This document shows, in pieces, positions 51,523 to 60,843 of a DNA stretch of 64,000 bases; the stretch's first letter is position 1, and each line of letters begins with the position of its first letter. The stretch comes from Streptomyces musisoli (GTDB taxonomy: Bacteria; Actinomycetota; Actinomycetes; Streptomycetales; Streptomycetaceae): NCBI RefSeq assembly GCF_016741855.1, contig NZ_JAERRH010000008.1, positions 186,001-250,000 on the forward strand, written 5' to 3'. Under the pieces are notes generated by a model. It saw only the letters and a list, made by a program, of their open reading frames with translations, did not search any database and was not told where the DNA came from. The translations under genes and the position numbers were made by a program.

Positions 51523-52186
51523 ACTTGGGAAGGTCCCGGCGCCGGGGGGGGGATTGCGTCGGGACGTGGATCACATGGGGTCGGCCGGCGTAGGGCGTCG
51601 GCCGGGGGGTGCTGTGTGGGGGTGTTGACGGGGAGTGCGGTTCGGTTCCCAGGGGCCCTCTTGTGGGCCCGGAAGGGTTGTTCCCTCGGGCTCGGTCATT
51701 GAAGCGACTGGACTACGCCATGTTTGCGCCGTCTTTCGCCACCCGGCGTGCGCGCCGCGCAGTGCGCCGCCTTACGGCAGCCGGTGCCCCCACGGGCGGG
51801 CCCGGGAGCCGGCCCGGCCGCCGGCGCGGCACCCGCCGAAGCGCCGACCCGCGGGACCACCGGCGCGACGCCTGGGAGACCGACAGCACGACAGACCGGC
51901 GAGGCCGACAGCACGAAGGCCGGCGAGGTCGACGGTACGAAGACCGGGGAGGCCGACAGCACGACAGCACGACAGCACGACCGCGGGAAAGAGCGGCGGC
52001 GCGAAAGCCGCGGCGACCGCCAGGCCGACCGCTGCAAAGAGCGGCGCCACGAAACCCGGGGCGACCGACAGCCCGACAGCCGGAGAGGCCGTCGGCACCA
52101 CTGCCGGAGAGGCCATCGGCACCACTGCCCGTCGGCACCACTGCTGGTACGGCCGCCGCCCCTCTGCTCCGGTCTGCTCCGTCCCG
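51523..52186. other. Gene-free repeat-rich DNA between the hairpin and hrdD
   Basis: Open frames exist on both strands but are Arg/Pro/Gly-rich with no domain. From 51881 to about 52150 short GACAGCACGA and GGCCGGCGAGG motifs recur in tandem. A lower-GC island (51698-51740) is the only promoter-like stretch. No gene can be supported. Confidence 0.6.
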
Positions 52187-53185
<999 letters not shown>

Positions 53186-53291
53186 GCGTGCTCCCTTGCG
53201 ATGGTGGGCTGGCGGTGGTCCTGGTGAACGCTCGGCACTGAAGGGGGCTGTCTCTGGGACTCTCTCCGAGTGCCCTGCATCCGTGGGAAAC

Positions 53292-53317
53292 AACGACTGG
53301 AATCCGGACAGAATTCC
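53292..53317 (-). promoter_or_regulatory. Sigma-R promoter of hrdD
   Basis: On the minus strand GGAAT, exactly 18 bases, then GTT: a full match to the sigma-R consensus (thiol-oxidative stress). It is placed ~107 bases before the hrdD start. hrdD is an established sigma-R target in S. coelicolor. Confidence 0.85.
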
Positions 53318-53378
53318 CAACCTGCCCCCCGATTTTTCTGATCTTGCAGTACCCTGTTCCGCCACGCAGGGAGGCGAG

Positions 53379-53915
53379 ATGCCGTCGGAACGTGCCGGGG
53401 TGCAGGTCAGGCCGGGAGTCGAGGGGGACCTCGAAGCCCTCACGGCGATCTACAACCACTACGTACGTGAGACGGCCATCACATTCGATACCGCGATCTT
53501 CACTTCCGAAGAGCGCCGCCCTTGGCTGCTCTCCCACCCGGAAGACGGCCCGCACCGGCTGATGGTTGCCACGGACGCGGCCTCACAGGAGATTCTGGGG
53601 TACGCCACATCCAGCCCTTATCGGCCGAAGCCCGCGTACGCGACGTCCGTGGAGACCTCGGTGTACGTCGCCCCGGACTCCCGCGGAGGGGGCGCCCCCG
53701 GCCGGCGGGGGACCGGCACGCTGCTCTACGACGCCCTGTTCGAGGCGCTGGCCGCCGAGGACGTGCACCGCGCCTACGCGGGGATCGCCCAGCCCAACGA
53801 GGCATCCACCCGGCTCCACGTCCGCTTCGGCTTCCGGCACGTCGGCACGTACCACGAGGTCGGCCGCAAGTTCGGCCGCTACTGGGACGTCGCCTGGTAC
53901 GAGAAGCGGCTGTAG
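53379..53915 (+). CDS. PAT-like GNAT acetyltransferase
   Basis: 178 residues. VRPGVEGDLEALTAIYNHYVRETAITFDTAIFTSEERRPWLLSH and the C-terminal STRLHVRFGFRHVGTYHEVGRKFGRYWDVAWYEKRL are typical of phosphinothricin/methionine-sulfoximine acetyltransferases. The acetyl-CoA loop reads VYVAPDSRGGGAPGRRGTGTLLYDAL, with several extra residues (GGAPGR) compared with the usual RGRGVGT loop. ATG 53379 follows GGGAGG. It adjoins hrdD divergently, as in other Streptomyces. Confidence 0.9.
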   Translation: MPSERAGVQVRPGVEGDLEALTAIYNHYVRETAITFDTAIFTSEERRPWLLSHPEDGPHRLMVATDAASQEILGYATSSPYRPKPAYATSVETSVYVAPDSRGGGAPGRRGTGTLLYDALFEALAAEDVHRAYAGIAQPNEASTRLHVRFGFRHVGTYHEVGRKFGRYWDVAWYEKRL

Positions 53916-53926
53916 GCCGGCCGGGC

Positions 53927-53957
53927 CGCACCGGGATTCACCCGGACGGCCGGTGCG
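53927..53957. terminator. Terminator between the GNAT and dioxygenase genes
   Basis: CGCACCGG (53927-53934) pairs with CCGGTGCG (53950-53957), between convergent genes. Confidence 0.6.
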
Positions 53958-53996
53958 CCGCCCCCGGCTCCGCGCTCACCCGAACGGCGCCCACCC

Positions 53997-54788
53997 TCAG
54001 CCGAACTGCACCGACCGCTTCGCCATTCCCATCCAGAACCCGTCGATCACCGACTTCTGGGCATCCAGCTCGCCGCCCGCCTCCGCCGCCCCCATGGTCA
54101 CGAAGAGCGGGGCGAAGTGTTCGGTGCGCGGGTGGGCGTAGCGGCCGGCCGGGGCCTTGTCCAGGAAGTCGAGCAGGGCGTCCCAGTCACGGGACTCCAG
54201 GGCGCGCCGGCCCCAGTCGTCGAACTCCGAGGACCAGGAGGGGACGCCGCTGCCGGTGTACCGGAGTGCGGCGAGGTTGTGGGTGAAGAAGCCGGAGCCG
54301 ACGATCAGCACGCCCTCGTCGCGCAGCGGGGCGAGCCTGCGGCCGATGTCCATGAGACGGACCGGGTCGAGGGTGGGCAGGGAGATCTGGAGCACGGGGA
54401 TGTCGGCGGCCGGGTACATCTCGACGAGGGGAACGTAGGCGCCGTGGTCGAGGCCCCGGTCGGGGATGTCCTGGACCGGGGTGCCGGGGCCGCGCAGCAG
54501 CTTGCGGACGGACTCGGCCAGGACGGGGGCGCCGGGGGCGGCGTACCGGACCCGGTAGTAGTGCTCGGGGAAGCCCCAGAAGTCGTGGACGAGCGGGACG
54601 GTCTCGATCGCGCCGAGGGCGAGCGGGGCCTCCTCCCAGTGGGCGGAGACCATGAGGATCGCCGTGGGGCGCGGCAGGCCGGCGGACCAGGCGGCGAGCT
54701 GGCCGGGCCACACCGGGTCGTCGGCGAGGGGCGGGGCGCCATGGCTGAGGTACAGGGCGGGCATGCGCTCCTGGGCGGTGGCGGACAT
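53997..54788 (-). CDS. DODA-type class III extradiol ring-cleavage dioxygenase
   Basis: 263 residues. Metal-site histidines in ALYLSHGAPPLADDP, VSAHWEE, GSGFFTHNLAALR and TEHFAPLFVTMGAA follow the YgiD/4,5-DOPA dioxygenase pattern. It opens catechol-type rings. ATG 54788 is chosen; a longer frame to 54863 crosses the promoter. Divergent from a MarR gene, a frequent pairing for aromatic-responsive control. Confidence 0.9.
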   Translation of the reverse strand: MSATAQERMPALYLSHGAPPLADDPVWPGQLAAWSAGLPRPTAILMVSAHWEEAPLALGAIETVPLVHDFWGFPEHYYRVRYAAPGAPVLAESVRKLLRGPGTPVQDIPDRGLDHGAYVPLVEMYPAADIPVLQISLPTLDPVRLMDIGRRLAPLRDEGVLIVGSGFFTHNLAALRYTGSGVPSWSSEFDDWGRRALESRDWDALLDFLDKAPAGRYAHPRTEHFAPLFVTMGAAEAGGELDAQKSVIDGFWMGMAKRSVQFG

Positions 54789-54910
54789 CGCGGCGGCTCC
54801 GGGTTTCTCCAGACACGCATGCGGCCACGGATACGACGGAACGGGTACACGCATGGTCCGCATGCAGATGCTTTAAATCTCAAGCTCTCACCACGGAACC
54901 CTACTCTCCA

Positions 54911-54927
54911 CTTGTTCAACTTTCAAG
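54911..54927. promoter_or_regulatory. Candidate MarR operator
   Basis: CTTG-N9-CAAG (half-sites around TTCAACTTT) in the AT-rich 163-bp space between the dioxygenase and MarR genes, just before the MarR ribosome site AAGGAG. Confidence 0.45.
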
Positions 54928-54951
54928 GAGCTGCCTCGTACAGTGGGACAC

Positions 54952-55461
54952 ATGAACACGGCACCGGACCCCGCCGCACGGCACCGCTGGCTCACCGACG
55001 AGGAACAGCGCACCTGGCGCGCCTACCTGCACGCCACCACCCTGCTGGAGGACCACCTCGACCGGCAGTTGCAGCGCGACGCGGGCATGCCGCACATCTA
55101 CTACGGCCTCCTCGTCGGCCTCGCCGAGGCGCCGCGCCGCCGGCTGCGGATGACCGAGCTGGCCATGCAGGCGAAGATCACCCGCTCCCGGCTCTCACAC
55201 GCGATCGCCCGGCTGGAGAAGAACGGCTGGGTGCGCCGCGAGGACTGCCCCTCCGACAAGCGCGGCCAGTTCGCCGTCCTCACCGACGAGGGATTCGAGG
55301 TATTGCGGCGCACCGCTCCCGGCCATGTGACCGCCGTACGGCAGGCGCTGTTCGAGCGGCTGAGCCTGGAACAGCAGAAGGCCCTCGGCGAGATCATGGA
55401 GATCGTCGCCGAGGGCCTCCAGCCCGATGAAGCGGGTGCGGACCTGCCCTGGCTCCGCTAG
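54952..55461 (+). CDS. MarR-family regulator
   Basis: 169 residues. Winged helix: RRLRMTELAMQAKITRSRLSHAIARLEKNGWVRREDCPSDKRGQFAVLTDEG. An N-terminal dimerisation helix WRAYLHATTLLEDHLDRQLQRDAGMPHIYYGLLVGLAEAP precedes it. ATG 54952 or GTG 54943, the latter at better spacing from AAGGAG. It lies between the divergent dioxygenase gene and the convergent MFS gene (28 bases), and could control either. Confidence 0.9.
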   Translation: MNTAPDPAARHRWLTDEEQRTWRAYLHATTLLEDHLDRQLQRDAGMPHIYYGLLVGLAEAPRRRLRMTELAMQAKITRSRLSHAIARLEKNGWVRREDCPSDKRGQFAVLTDEGFEVLRRTAPGHVTAVRQALFERLSLEQQKALGEIMEIVAEGLQPDEAGADLPWLR

Positions 55462-55489
55462 ACCGGCAGGGGGATCACCGCCCGGGTGC

Positions 55490-57028
55490 TCAGTGCGCCA
55501 CCACCGGCACCGGCACCTCGTCCTCGACGCCCTCGCCGGAGGCCACGGGCACGGGGCTCGGCCGGCCGGCGTTGACGAAGGTGAAGGCGATCAGCGCGGC
55601 CAGCCCCAGGATGCCGACGGCGAACCAGATGGCCGCCGTGTAGCCGTGCACCAGCGCCTCCAGCTGGACCAGCTGCTGCTGCGGCTTGGCGGTCGCACCG
55701 GCGATGTGGTCCTTGACGTACGAGGTGGTCGCCGAGGAGGCGATGGTGTTCAGCAGGGCGGTGCCGATCGCGCCGCCCACCTGCTGCGAGGTGTTGACCA
55801 TCGCCGAGGCGACACCGGCGTCCCGGGGCTGGACACCCTGGGTGGCCAGGGACATCGCCGGCATGAACGCCGTACCCATGCCGAGGCCGAGCAGCAGCAT
55901 CGCGGGCAGCAGCAGGGCGGCGTACGAGGAGTCGGTCTCCAGCTGGGTCAGCAGCAGCATGCCGAGGCCGGCGACCAGGAAGCCGGGGCCCATCAGCAGC
56001 CGGGCCGGGACCCGGGTCATCAGCCGGGTGCCGATCTGGGTCGAGCCGGTGATCATGCCGCCGACCATCGGCAGGAACGCGAAGCCGGTCTTGACCGGCG
56101 AGTAGCCCCGGACGACCTGGAGGTAGTAGGTCAGGAAGAGGAACAGGCCGAACATGCCGATGATCGCGAGGCCGAGGGAGAGGTAGATCCCGCCCCGGTT
56201 GCGGTCGGTCACCACGCGCAGCGGCAGCAGCGGGGCCTTGACCCGGGATTCCACCAGGACGAAGGCCAGGAGCAGCACCACGGACGCGATGAACATCGAC
56301 ACGGTCACGGTGTCGCCCCAGCCGTCGGACTCGGCGCGGGTGAAGCCGTACACGAGGGCGACCAGTCCGAGGGTGGACAGGATCACGCCGGGAATGTCGA
56401 GCGGGGAGCGGTTACGGCCGCCCTCCGGCTCGCGGATGACGAAGTAGGCGCCGGCCGCCGCGATCACGGCGAACGGGATGTTCACGAAGAAGGTCCAGCG
56501 CCAGTCCAGGTACTCGGTGAGGAAGCCGCCGAGGATCAGGCCGACGGCACCGCCGCCGCCCGCGATCGCGCCGTAGATGCCGAAGGCCTTGGCGCGCTCG
56601 TTGGGGTTGGTGAACATCACGGCGAGCAGGGACAGCGCGGCCGGGGCGAGCAGCGCACCGAAGACGCCCTGGAGGGCGCGGGCGCCGAACATCATCGCGC
56701 CGGTGGTGGCGGCACCGCCGAGCGCGGAGGCGGCGGCGAAGCCGATCAGGCCGAGCACGAAGGTGCGCTTGCGGCCCCACAGGTCGGCGATCCGGCCGCC
56801 GAACAGGAGCAGACCGCCGAAGGCGAGGGCGTAGGCCGTGATGACCCACTGCTTGTTGCCGTCGGATATGCCCAGGTCCTGCTGGGCGGCGGGCAGGGCG
56901 ATGTTCACGATGGTGGCGTCGAGGACGACCATCAGCTGGGCGAGCGCGATGAAGACGAGCGCTTTCCAGCGGTTGGCGTCACCGCTCGGTGCGATGGCGC
57001 CGGGAGCCTTGCGGGCTGTGTCGGACAT
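55490..57028 (-). CDS. MFS drug efflux transporter, DHA2 family
   Basis: 512 residues, 14 predicted helices. VLDATIVNIALPAAQQDL (helix 1), motif A GGRIADLWGRKRTFVLGLI, motif C region GIYGAIAGGGGAVGLILGGFLTEYLDWRWTFFVNIP, and TTYYLQ-type LTYYLQVVRGYSPVKTG. ATG 57028 is used; a GTG 4 codons upstream is possible. A TetR gene lies 167 bases upstream on the same strand. That gap holds ACTTCGTG direct repeats (57047-57062), which may be part of its operator. Confidence 0.9.
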   Translation of the reverse strand: MSDTARKAPGAIAPSGDANRWKALVFIALAQLMVVLDATIVNIALPAAQQDLGISDGNKQWVITAYALAFGGLLLFGGRIADLWGRKRTFVLGLIGFAAASALGGAATTGAMMFGARALQGVFGALLAPAALSLLAVMFTNPNERAKAFGIYGAIAGGGGAVGLILGGFLTEYLDWRWTFFVNIPFAVIAAAGAYFVIREPEGGRNRSPLDIPGVILSTLGLVALVYGFTRAESDGWGDTVTVSMFIASVVLLLAFVLVESRVKAPLLPLRVVTDRNRGGIYLSLGLAIIGMFGLFLFLTYYLQVVRGYSPVKTGFAFLPMVGGMITGSTQIGTRLMTRVPARLLMGPGFLVAGLGMLLLTQLETDSSYAALLLPAMLLLGLGMGTAFMPAMSLATQGVQPRDAGVASAMVNTSQQVGGAIGTALLNTIASSATTSYVKDHIAGATAKPQQQLVQLEALVHGYTAAIWFAVGILGLAALIAFTFVNAGRPSPVPVASGEGVEDEVPVPVVAH

Positions 57029-57195
57029 GGAGGTACCCACTTCGGGACTTCGTGACTTCGTGACGGAAGACGTGGCGGAAGATGCGGCGAAAAATGACGA
57101 GAAAACGGAGTAAGACGGAGAGGTGAAGAAAGAAGGAGCGGCCGCGAGGGCTGCCGCACGACGGGTGGACCGGGCGCGGGAGCTGAACTAATCGG

Positions 57196-57843
57196 TCAGG
57201 ATTCGCGCAGCTCCTTGATGCTGACGGCCTCACCCGGCAGGGCGGAGCGGGCGGGAGCCCGCAGTCCGTCGAGGAACAGCTGCATGTGGCGGTGGATGAA
57301 ACGGTCGCCGCGGAGGCAGTCCGTGCCGGCCGGGGGCCGGCTCAGCTGGGCCACGACGATCAGCAGATCACCGACGCCGACGTCCGGCCGGAGCTGCCCG
57401 GCCGCCTTGGCCCGGCCCATGATCTCCTCGACGAGCCGCTCGATCCGCTCGCGGGAGGCCTCCAGGTCGGGGTGGTGCTGGTCGAAGGTGGTGGACACCA
57501 TGGGGCACAGCGCGCTGATCCGCTCGTCGGCGGCGGCGTGCACGAAGTGCTCCAGGGCGGCGAAGGCGTCCCCGGTCTCGGCGAGGGCCACTTCGGCCGC
57601 CTCGGCCGTGCGGTCCATGACGGAGCAGACGACCTCGCGGACGAGGGCGTCGCGGTCGGGGAAGTTGCGGTACACCGTGGCGTTGCCGACGCCGGCCCGG
57701 CGGGCGATCTCGTCGAGCGGCACGTCCGGGCCGTGCTCGACGAACATCTCCCGGGCGGCGGTGACGATCCGCTCCCGGTTGCGCAGGGCGTCGGCGCGAG
57801 GCCGGGACACCTTGCGCGCTGCGGGGGCGGTCGTGGCGGGCAC
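57196..57843 (-). CDS. TetR-family regulator of the adjacent MFS pump
   Basis: 215 residues. HTH RIVTAAREMFVEHGPDVPLDEIARRAGVGNATVYRNFPDRDALV, with a C-terminal domain of the TetR/SACE_7040-like kind (FVHAAADERISALCPMVSTTFDQHHPDLEASRERIERLVEEIM). GTG 57843 with AAGGAG at good spacing; the longer frame to 57975 would cross two operator-like palindromes. Probably represses itself and the downstream MFS gene. Confidence 0.88.
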   Translation of the reverse strand: MPATTAPAARKVSRPRADALRNRERIVTAAREMFVEHGPDVPLDEIARRAGVGNATVYRNFPDRDALVREVVCSVMDRTAEAAEVALAETGDAFAALEHFVHAAADERISALCPMVSTTFDQHHPDLEASRERIERLVEEIMGRAKAAGQLRPDVGVGDLLIVVAQLSRPPAGTDCLRGDRFIHRHMQLFLDGLRAPARSALPGEAVSIKELRES

Positions 57844-57873
57844 GGGTACTCCTTGAGGAGAGGGAGGGCGATC

Positions 57874-57930
57874 CGGGGAGCCGCTCCCCGTTTCGCTCGG
57901 ACACAGGGCTAAACGGGGAAAGCGTCCCCG
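57874..57930. promoter_or_regulatory. Twin CGGGGA/TCCCCG dyads upstream of tetR
   Basis: CGGGGAGC-C-GCTCCCCG (57874-57890) is a perfect 17-bp palindrome. CGGGGA-N5-TCCCCG (57914-57930) is a related site 40 bases on. Shared half-sites suggest two sites for one protein, most likely the adjacent TetR. Confidence 0.6.
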
Positions 57931-58121
57931 GTTATTTCCCGGCCGCGGGAAGAACATCTGTGACCTGAGACACAATCACCGCGGGCCCGGTTTCACTCCT
58001 GCGCCGACCCGCTTTCCCACCATCGGTCTCCTCCAGCGCGCGCCCGACGCCCCGCCGACACAGGGTGAGCGCAAGGGTGCAGCCGGAGACCGGCGGCTGC
58101 CGTGGCGCGAAAGGTCCCTGC

Positions 58122-59396
58122 ATGCAGCCGCCGCTCCGCCGCCGCATACGATCGCGCCGGGTGGCCGCCCTCTCCGTGGTGACCGCGCTGACCCTCGCGG
58201 TCAGCACCTCGGCGGGGACCGGACACCTGACGGCGCCCACCACCGCCGGGCCCATAGGCCTGGCCCGCTCCTCCGCGCTGGTGCCCTGCATGGTCCACGG
58301 CGGCCTGGACGTGCAGATGACCGAGGGCCTGCCCACCCCGCCCGGCTACTCCCGCTCCACGGGCACGGTCCGCGCCCTGACCCTCATGGTCGACTTCCCC
58401 GACGCGCCCGGCCAGGGCAAGGCGATGGACCGCTTCCACGAGTTCTTCCCGCAGACCCAGGACTGGTTCCGGACCGCGTCGTACGGCCGTCTCGACTACC
58501 GCCCCGAGACCCCCGTCACCGGCTGGCTGCGCATGCCGAAGGGGTTCCGGGAGTACGGCATAGAGCGCGGCGCCCCGTTCGACCCCGGATACCGGGACCT
58601 GGTGCAGGACATCGTCGCCGCCGCCGACCCGACGGTGGACTTCCGCAGCTACGACCTGCTCAACGTGCTCGTCACCCCGAACGCCGGGCCCTCCGCCCTG
58701 GACACCGTGCTGTCGGTGACCTTCGCCGGCAATGACGACGCCCCGGTCGCCGACGGCGTCCGCATATCCAACGCCTCCTTCGTCTACTCCCGCCAGGACG
58801 ACGGCTCCGGCTCCTACGACCGCACCGGCTACCGGGTGCTGCCGCACGAGAACGGCCACACCTTCGGCCTGCCCGACCTGTACACGCAGGAGGGCGGGGG
58901 CGCGGTCGGGCACTGGGACATCATGAGCGAGGACTGGGGCGCCAACAACGACCTGCTCGGCTGGCACAAGTGGAAGCTGGGCTGGCTGGACGGCGGCCAG
59001 GTCGGCTGCGCGGCGGCGCGGGGCAGCGTGGATTACACCCTGTCGCCCCTGTACAAGCCGGGCGGCGGAAAACTGATCCTGATACCGGTCACCGCGCGCA
59101 CCACCTACGCGCTGGAGGTCCGCGCGCAGGGCGGCAACGACGAGGCCGTGTGCCGCCCGGGCCTCCTCATCTACCGGGTCGACGCCACGGTCGACACCGG
59201 CCGCGGCCCGGTCACCGTCTTCGACAGCCACCGCGGCAGCGGCGGCTGCACCCGCAGCCCCAACGTCCACGCGGAACTCTCCGACGCCCCGTTCGCCCCC
59301 GGCGAGAGCTTCAAGGACCCACGGCACGGCATCACCGTGCAGGTGGTGAGCACGGACGAGGACGGGAACTACCGGGTCCGAATCACTCGGGCGTGA
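58122..59396 (+). CDS. Secreted M6-family metalloprotease
   Basis: 424 residues. A basic N-terminus and a hydrophobic segment (VAALSVVTALTLAVSTSAGTG) form a signal peptide. The catalytic zinc motif HENGHTFGLPDLYTQEGGG, with downstream HWDIMSEDWGANNDLLGWHKWKLGWL, is that of immune-inhibitor-A-like M6 peptidases. A beta-rich C-terminal domain follows. ATG 58122; a longer frame from 58065 lacks a better site. It should degrade extracellular protein. Confidence 0.92.
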   Translation: MQPPLRRRIRSRRVAALSVVTALTLAVSTSAGTGHLTAPTTAGPIGLARSSALVPCMVHGGLDVQMTEGLPTPPGYSRSTGTVRALTLMVDFPDAPGQGKAMDRFHEFFPQTQDWFRTASYGRLDYRPETPVTGWLRMPKGFREYGIERGAPFDPGYRDLVQDIVAAADPTVDFRSYDLLNVLVTPNAGPSALDTVLSVTFAGNDDAPVADGVRISNASFVYSRQDDGSGSYDRTGYRVLPHENGHTFGLPDLYTQEGGGAVGHWDIMSEDWGANNDLLGWHKWKLGWLDGGQVGCAAARGSVDYTLSPLYKPGGGKLILIPVTARTTYALEVRAQGGNDEAVCRPGLLIYRVDATVDTGRGPVTVFDSHRGSGGCTRSPNVHAELSDAPFAPGESFKDPRHGITVQVVSTDEDGNYRVRITRA

Positions 59397-59445
59397 GGGG
59401 CCGGCACACGTGGGCGAGGCTTGAGGGACCGGAACGGCGCGACGC

Positions 59446-59508
59446 GGGGGAAGTTCGCATCGTGTGAGGTCGGGGGAAGTTCGCATCGCGCGAGGCCGGG
59501 GGAAGTTG
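59446..59508. repeat. 26-bp direct repeats after the metalloprotease gene
   Basis: GGGGGAAGTTCGCATCG-type units at 59446-59471 and 59472-59497, with a partial third from 59498. The space 59397-59802 otherwise holds no gene; TACACT at 59687-59692 may be a -10 element. Confidence 0.75.
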
Positions 59509-59802
59509 ACCCGCGTCCTGACCGGGCCCACCGGCTCGCCACGGAAACACAGTTCACCGTACGGCTCGGTCTCGGTACGACGGGGAGCTGCGTAGGTGGC
59601 GTAGTGGCCCCTCTCCCGTGCCGTGGCAGAGGGCACACACGCCGTTGCCCGGTGATCTCACACTGATGCCGACTCGGGCGACCCGCTACACTGTCTGCGG
59701 TGGCTCAGACCTCAGTGGCCTGTCCACCACAATCCTGTCGGCAGCAGACCTGAAGCCCACAGCCATTGCGCCAGGTCCGGACACGCTTCCCGACAGATCC
59801 CC

Positions 59803-59875
59803 GCCTTCGTAGCTCAGGGGATAGAGCACCGCTCTCCTAAAGCGGGTGTCGCAGGTTCGAATCCTGCCGGGGGCA
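59803..59875 (+). tRNA. tRNA-Arg (anticodon CCT)
   Basis: 73 nt. Acceptor GCCTTCG pairs with CGGGGGC (with G-U pairs), D arm AGCTC/GAGC, anticodon stem CCGCT/AGCGG around CTCCTAA (anticodon CCT), T arm GCAGG-TTCGAAT-CCTGC, discriminator A. It reads AGG. tRNA-Arg genes are common integration sites, and everything to its right looks phage-derived. Confidence 0.96.
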
Positions 59876-59903
59876 CAGACCTAAGGCACAGGTCAGAGTA
59901 GGT

Positions 59904-59938
59904 GAAGGCCCCCCGTTCTGTTCGAACGGGGGGCCTTC
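59904..59938 (+). terminator. Terminator of tRNA-Arg
   Basis: 15-bp perfect arms (GAAGGCCCCCCGTTC and complement) around TGTTC, 28 bases after the tRNA. Confidence 0.92.
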
Positions 59939-59949
59939 CTCGTACCCGG

Positions 59950-60354
59950 ATGCCACATGGATGCCACATCCCCCGGTGATCTTGTTCAGATTCACCCGCC
60001 CCGGGCCCTGGACTATGTTCAACAGACACGTAGAGTGTCGGCATCGGGACGGGTTGGCGCGTCTCCCCCACGCGCGCCAGAGACGCGCGTCCCGTGAACC
60101 TGTGCGGTGCCCGGCGGGGAGGCCGGCCCGGACAGGCAGAGGGCCCCCGTCGTTCTTGTCGACGGGGGCCCTGCTGTGTCCCAACGTAGACCGCCCCGAG
60201 TGCCTTAGCACCCGGGGCGGGACGCCTTTGGCCAAAGCCTTAGCGTCTGACGGCCGAAAGAGGTGGAGACGCGTACGCCTCGCCGGCCGCTCTGATCCGC
60301 TCCACCCCCGGCCACCAGGGGCGTAGCGGCGTTTGAGGGATCCCGATCATTAGA
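59950..60354. other. Structured gene-free stretch at the left edge of the inserted element
   Basis: It holds a duplicated GATGCCACAT (59949 and 59959), GACAC-N5-GTGTC (60025-60039), GCGCGTCTC-N14-GAGACGCGC (60057-60088) and a strong AGGGCCCCCGTCG-N7-complement hairpin (60140-60172). Open frames overlap but lack ribosome sites and known domains. Possibly remnants of an attachment region, or a small RNA between two terminators. Confidence 0.45.
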
Positions 60355-60372
60355 TTTGCCTGACCAGGCAAA
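60355..60372. promoter_or_regulatory. Candidate operator of the small XRE gene
   Basis: Perfect TTTGCCTG-AC-CAGGCAAA, 49 bases before the XRE start. The symmetry suits a dimeric HTH repressor. Confidence 0.6.
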
Positions 60373-60420
60373 GACAACCGATCGTGATCAATACAACGTT
60401 GGCGGGTGCCACTCGACCCC

Positions 60421-60654
60421 ATGCCCGACTGGGTACTGATCCGCCGCCGGGAGATCGGGGCACGCATCCGCACCGCACGCCTACGCGCCCAACTCACGCA
60501 AATGCAACTGGCCGAGCGCATCGGCCGGGACCACCGCACAGTGCACCGGTGGGAATACGCGTACCGCTGCCCGGACCTCGAGGATCTGCTGCTGTTAGCC
60601 GACGCCTTGAGCGTGCGACCAGAGGACTTCTTTCACGACGACGGCGCAGAGTAG
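60421..60654 (+). CDS. Small XRE-family DNA-binding protein
   Basis: 77 residues, essentially one helix-turn-helix: REIGARIRTARLRAQLTQMQLAERIGRDHRTVHRWEYAYRCPDLEDLLLLADALSV. ATG 60421 (a GTG at 60406 is possible). It is the only plus-strand gene in the inserted region, divergent from the minus-strand genes, as phage repressors often are. It probably acts on the palindrome just upstream. Confidence 0.85.
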   Translation: MPDWVLIRRREIGARIRTARLRAQLTQMQLAERIGRDHRTVHRWEYAYRCPDLEDLLLLADALSVRPEDFFHDDGAE

Positions 60655-60695
60655 GCCCCGGCCGGCTCGCGCCGACCGGGGCCCGTGAAGAGTCG

Positions 60696-60824
60696 TCAGC
60701 TCTGCGACGGGATGAGGAACATCCGCCGCGGCTGCGGCTCCGGGTCACGCGAGTCCGGCTGCTGCGCGCGTCGCCACGCCGCCACCAGGTCCGCGTATCT
60801 CGGGTCGATCCACTCCTCGGACAT
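60696..60824 (-). CDS. 42-residue small protein
   Basis: MSEEWIDPRYADLVAAWRRA at the N-terminus, then a Pro/Arg-rich linker and end RRMFLIPSQS. The ATG at 60824 has an ideal GGAGGTGA site six bases upstream, which is the main reason to believe it. It is 19 bases after the GRDP-like gene on the same strand. No family recognised. Confidence 0.6.
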   Translation of the reverse strand: MSEEWIDPRYADLVAAWRRAQQPDSRDPEPQPRRMFLIPSQS

Positions 60825-60843
60825 GGTCACCTCCGTAGCCAGA

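Noticed and set aside
51609..52186. Possible gene(s) in the repeat-rich region before hrdD
   Set aside because: All frames are low-complexity Arg/Pro/Gly runs made by repeats, with no ribosome site or domain.
59837..60326. Short frames right of tRNA-Arg
   Set aside because: They cross the tRNA terminator and other hairpins, lack ribosome sites and show no known domain.
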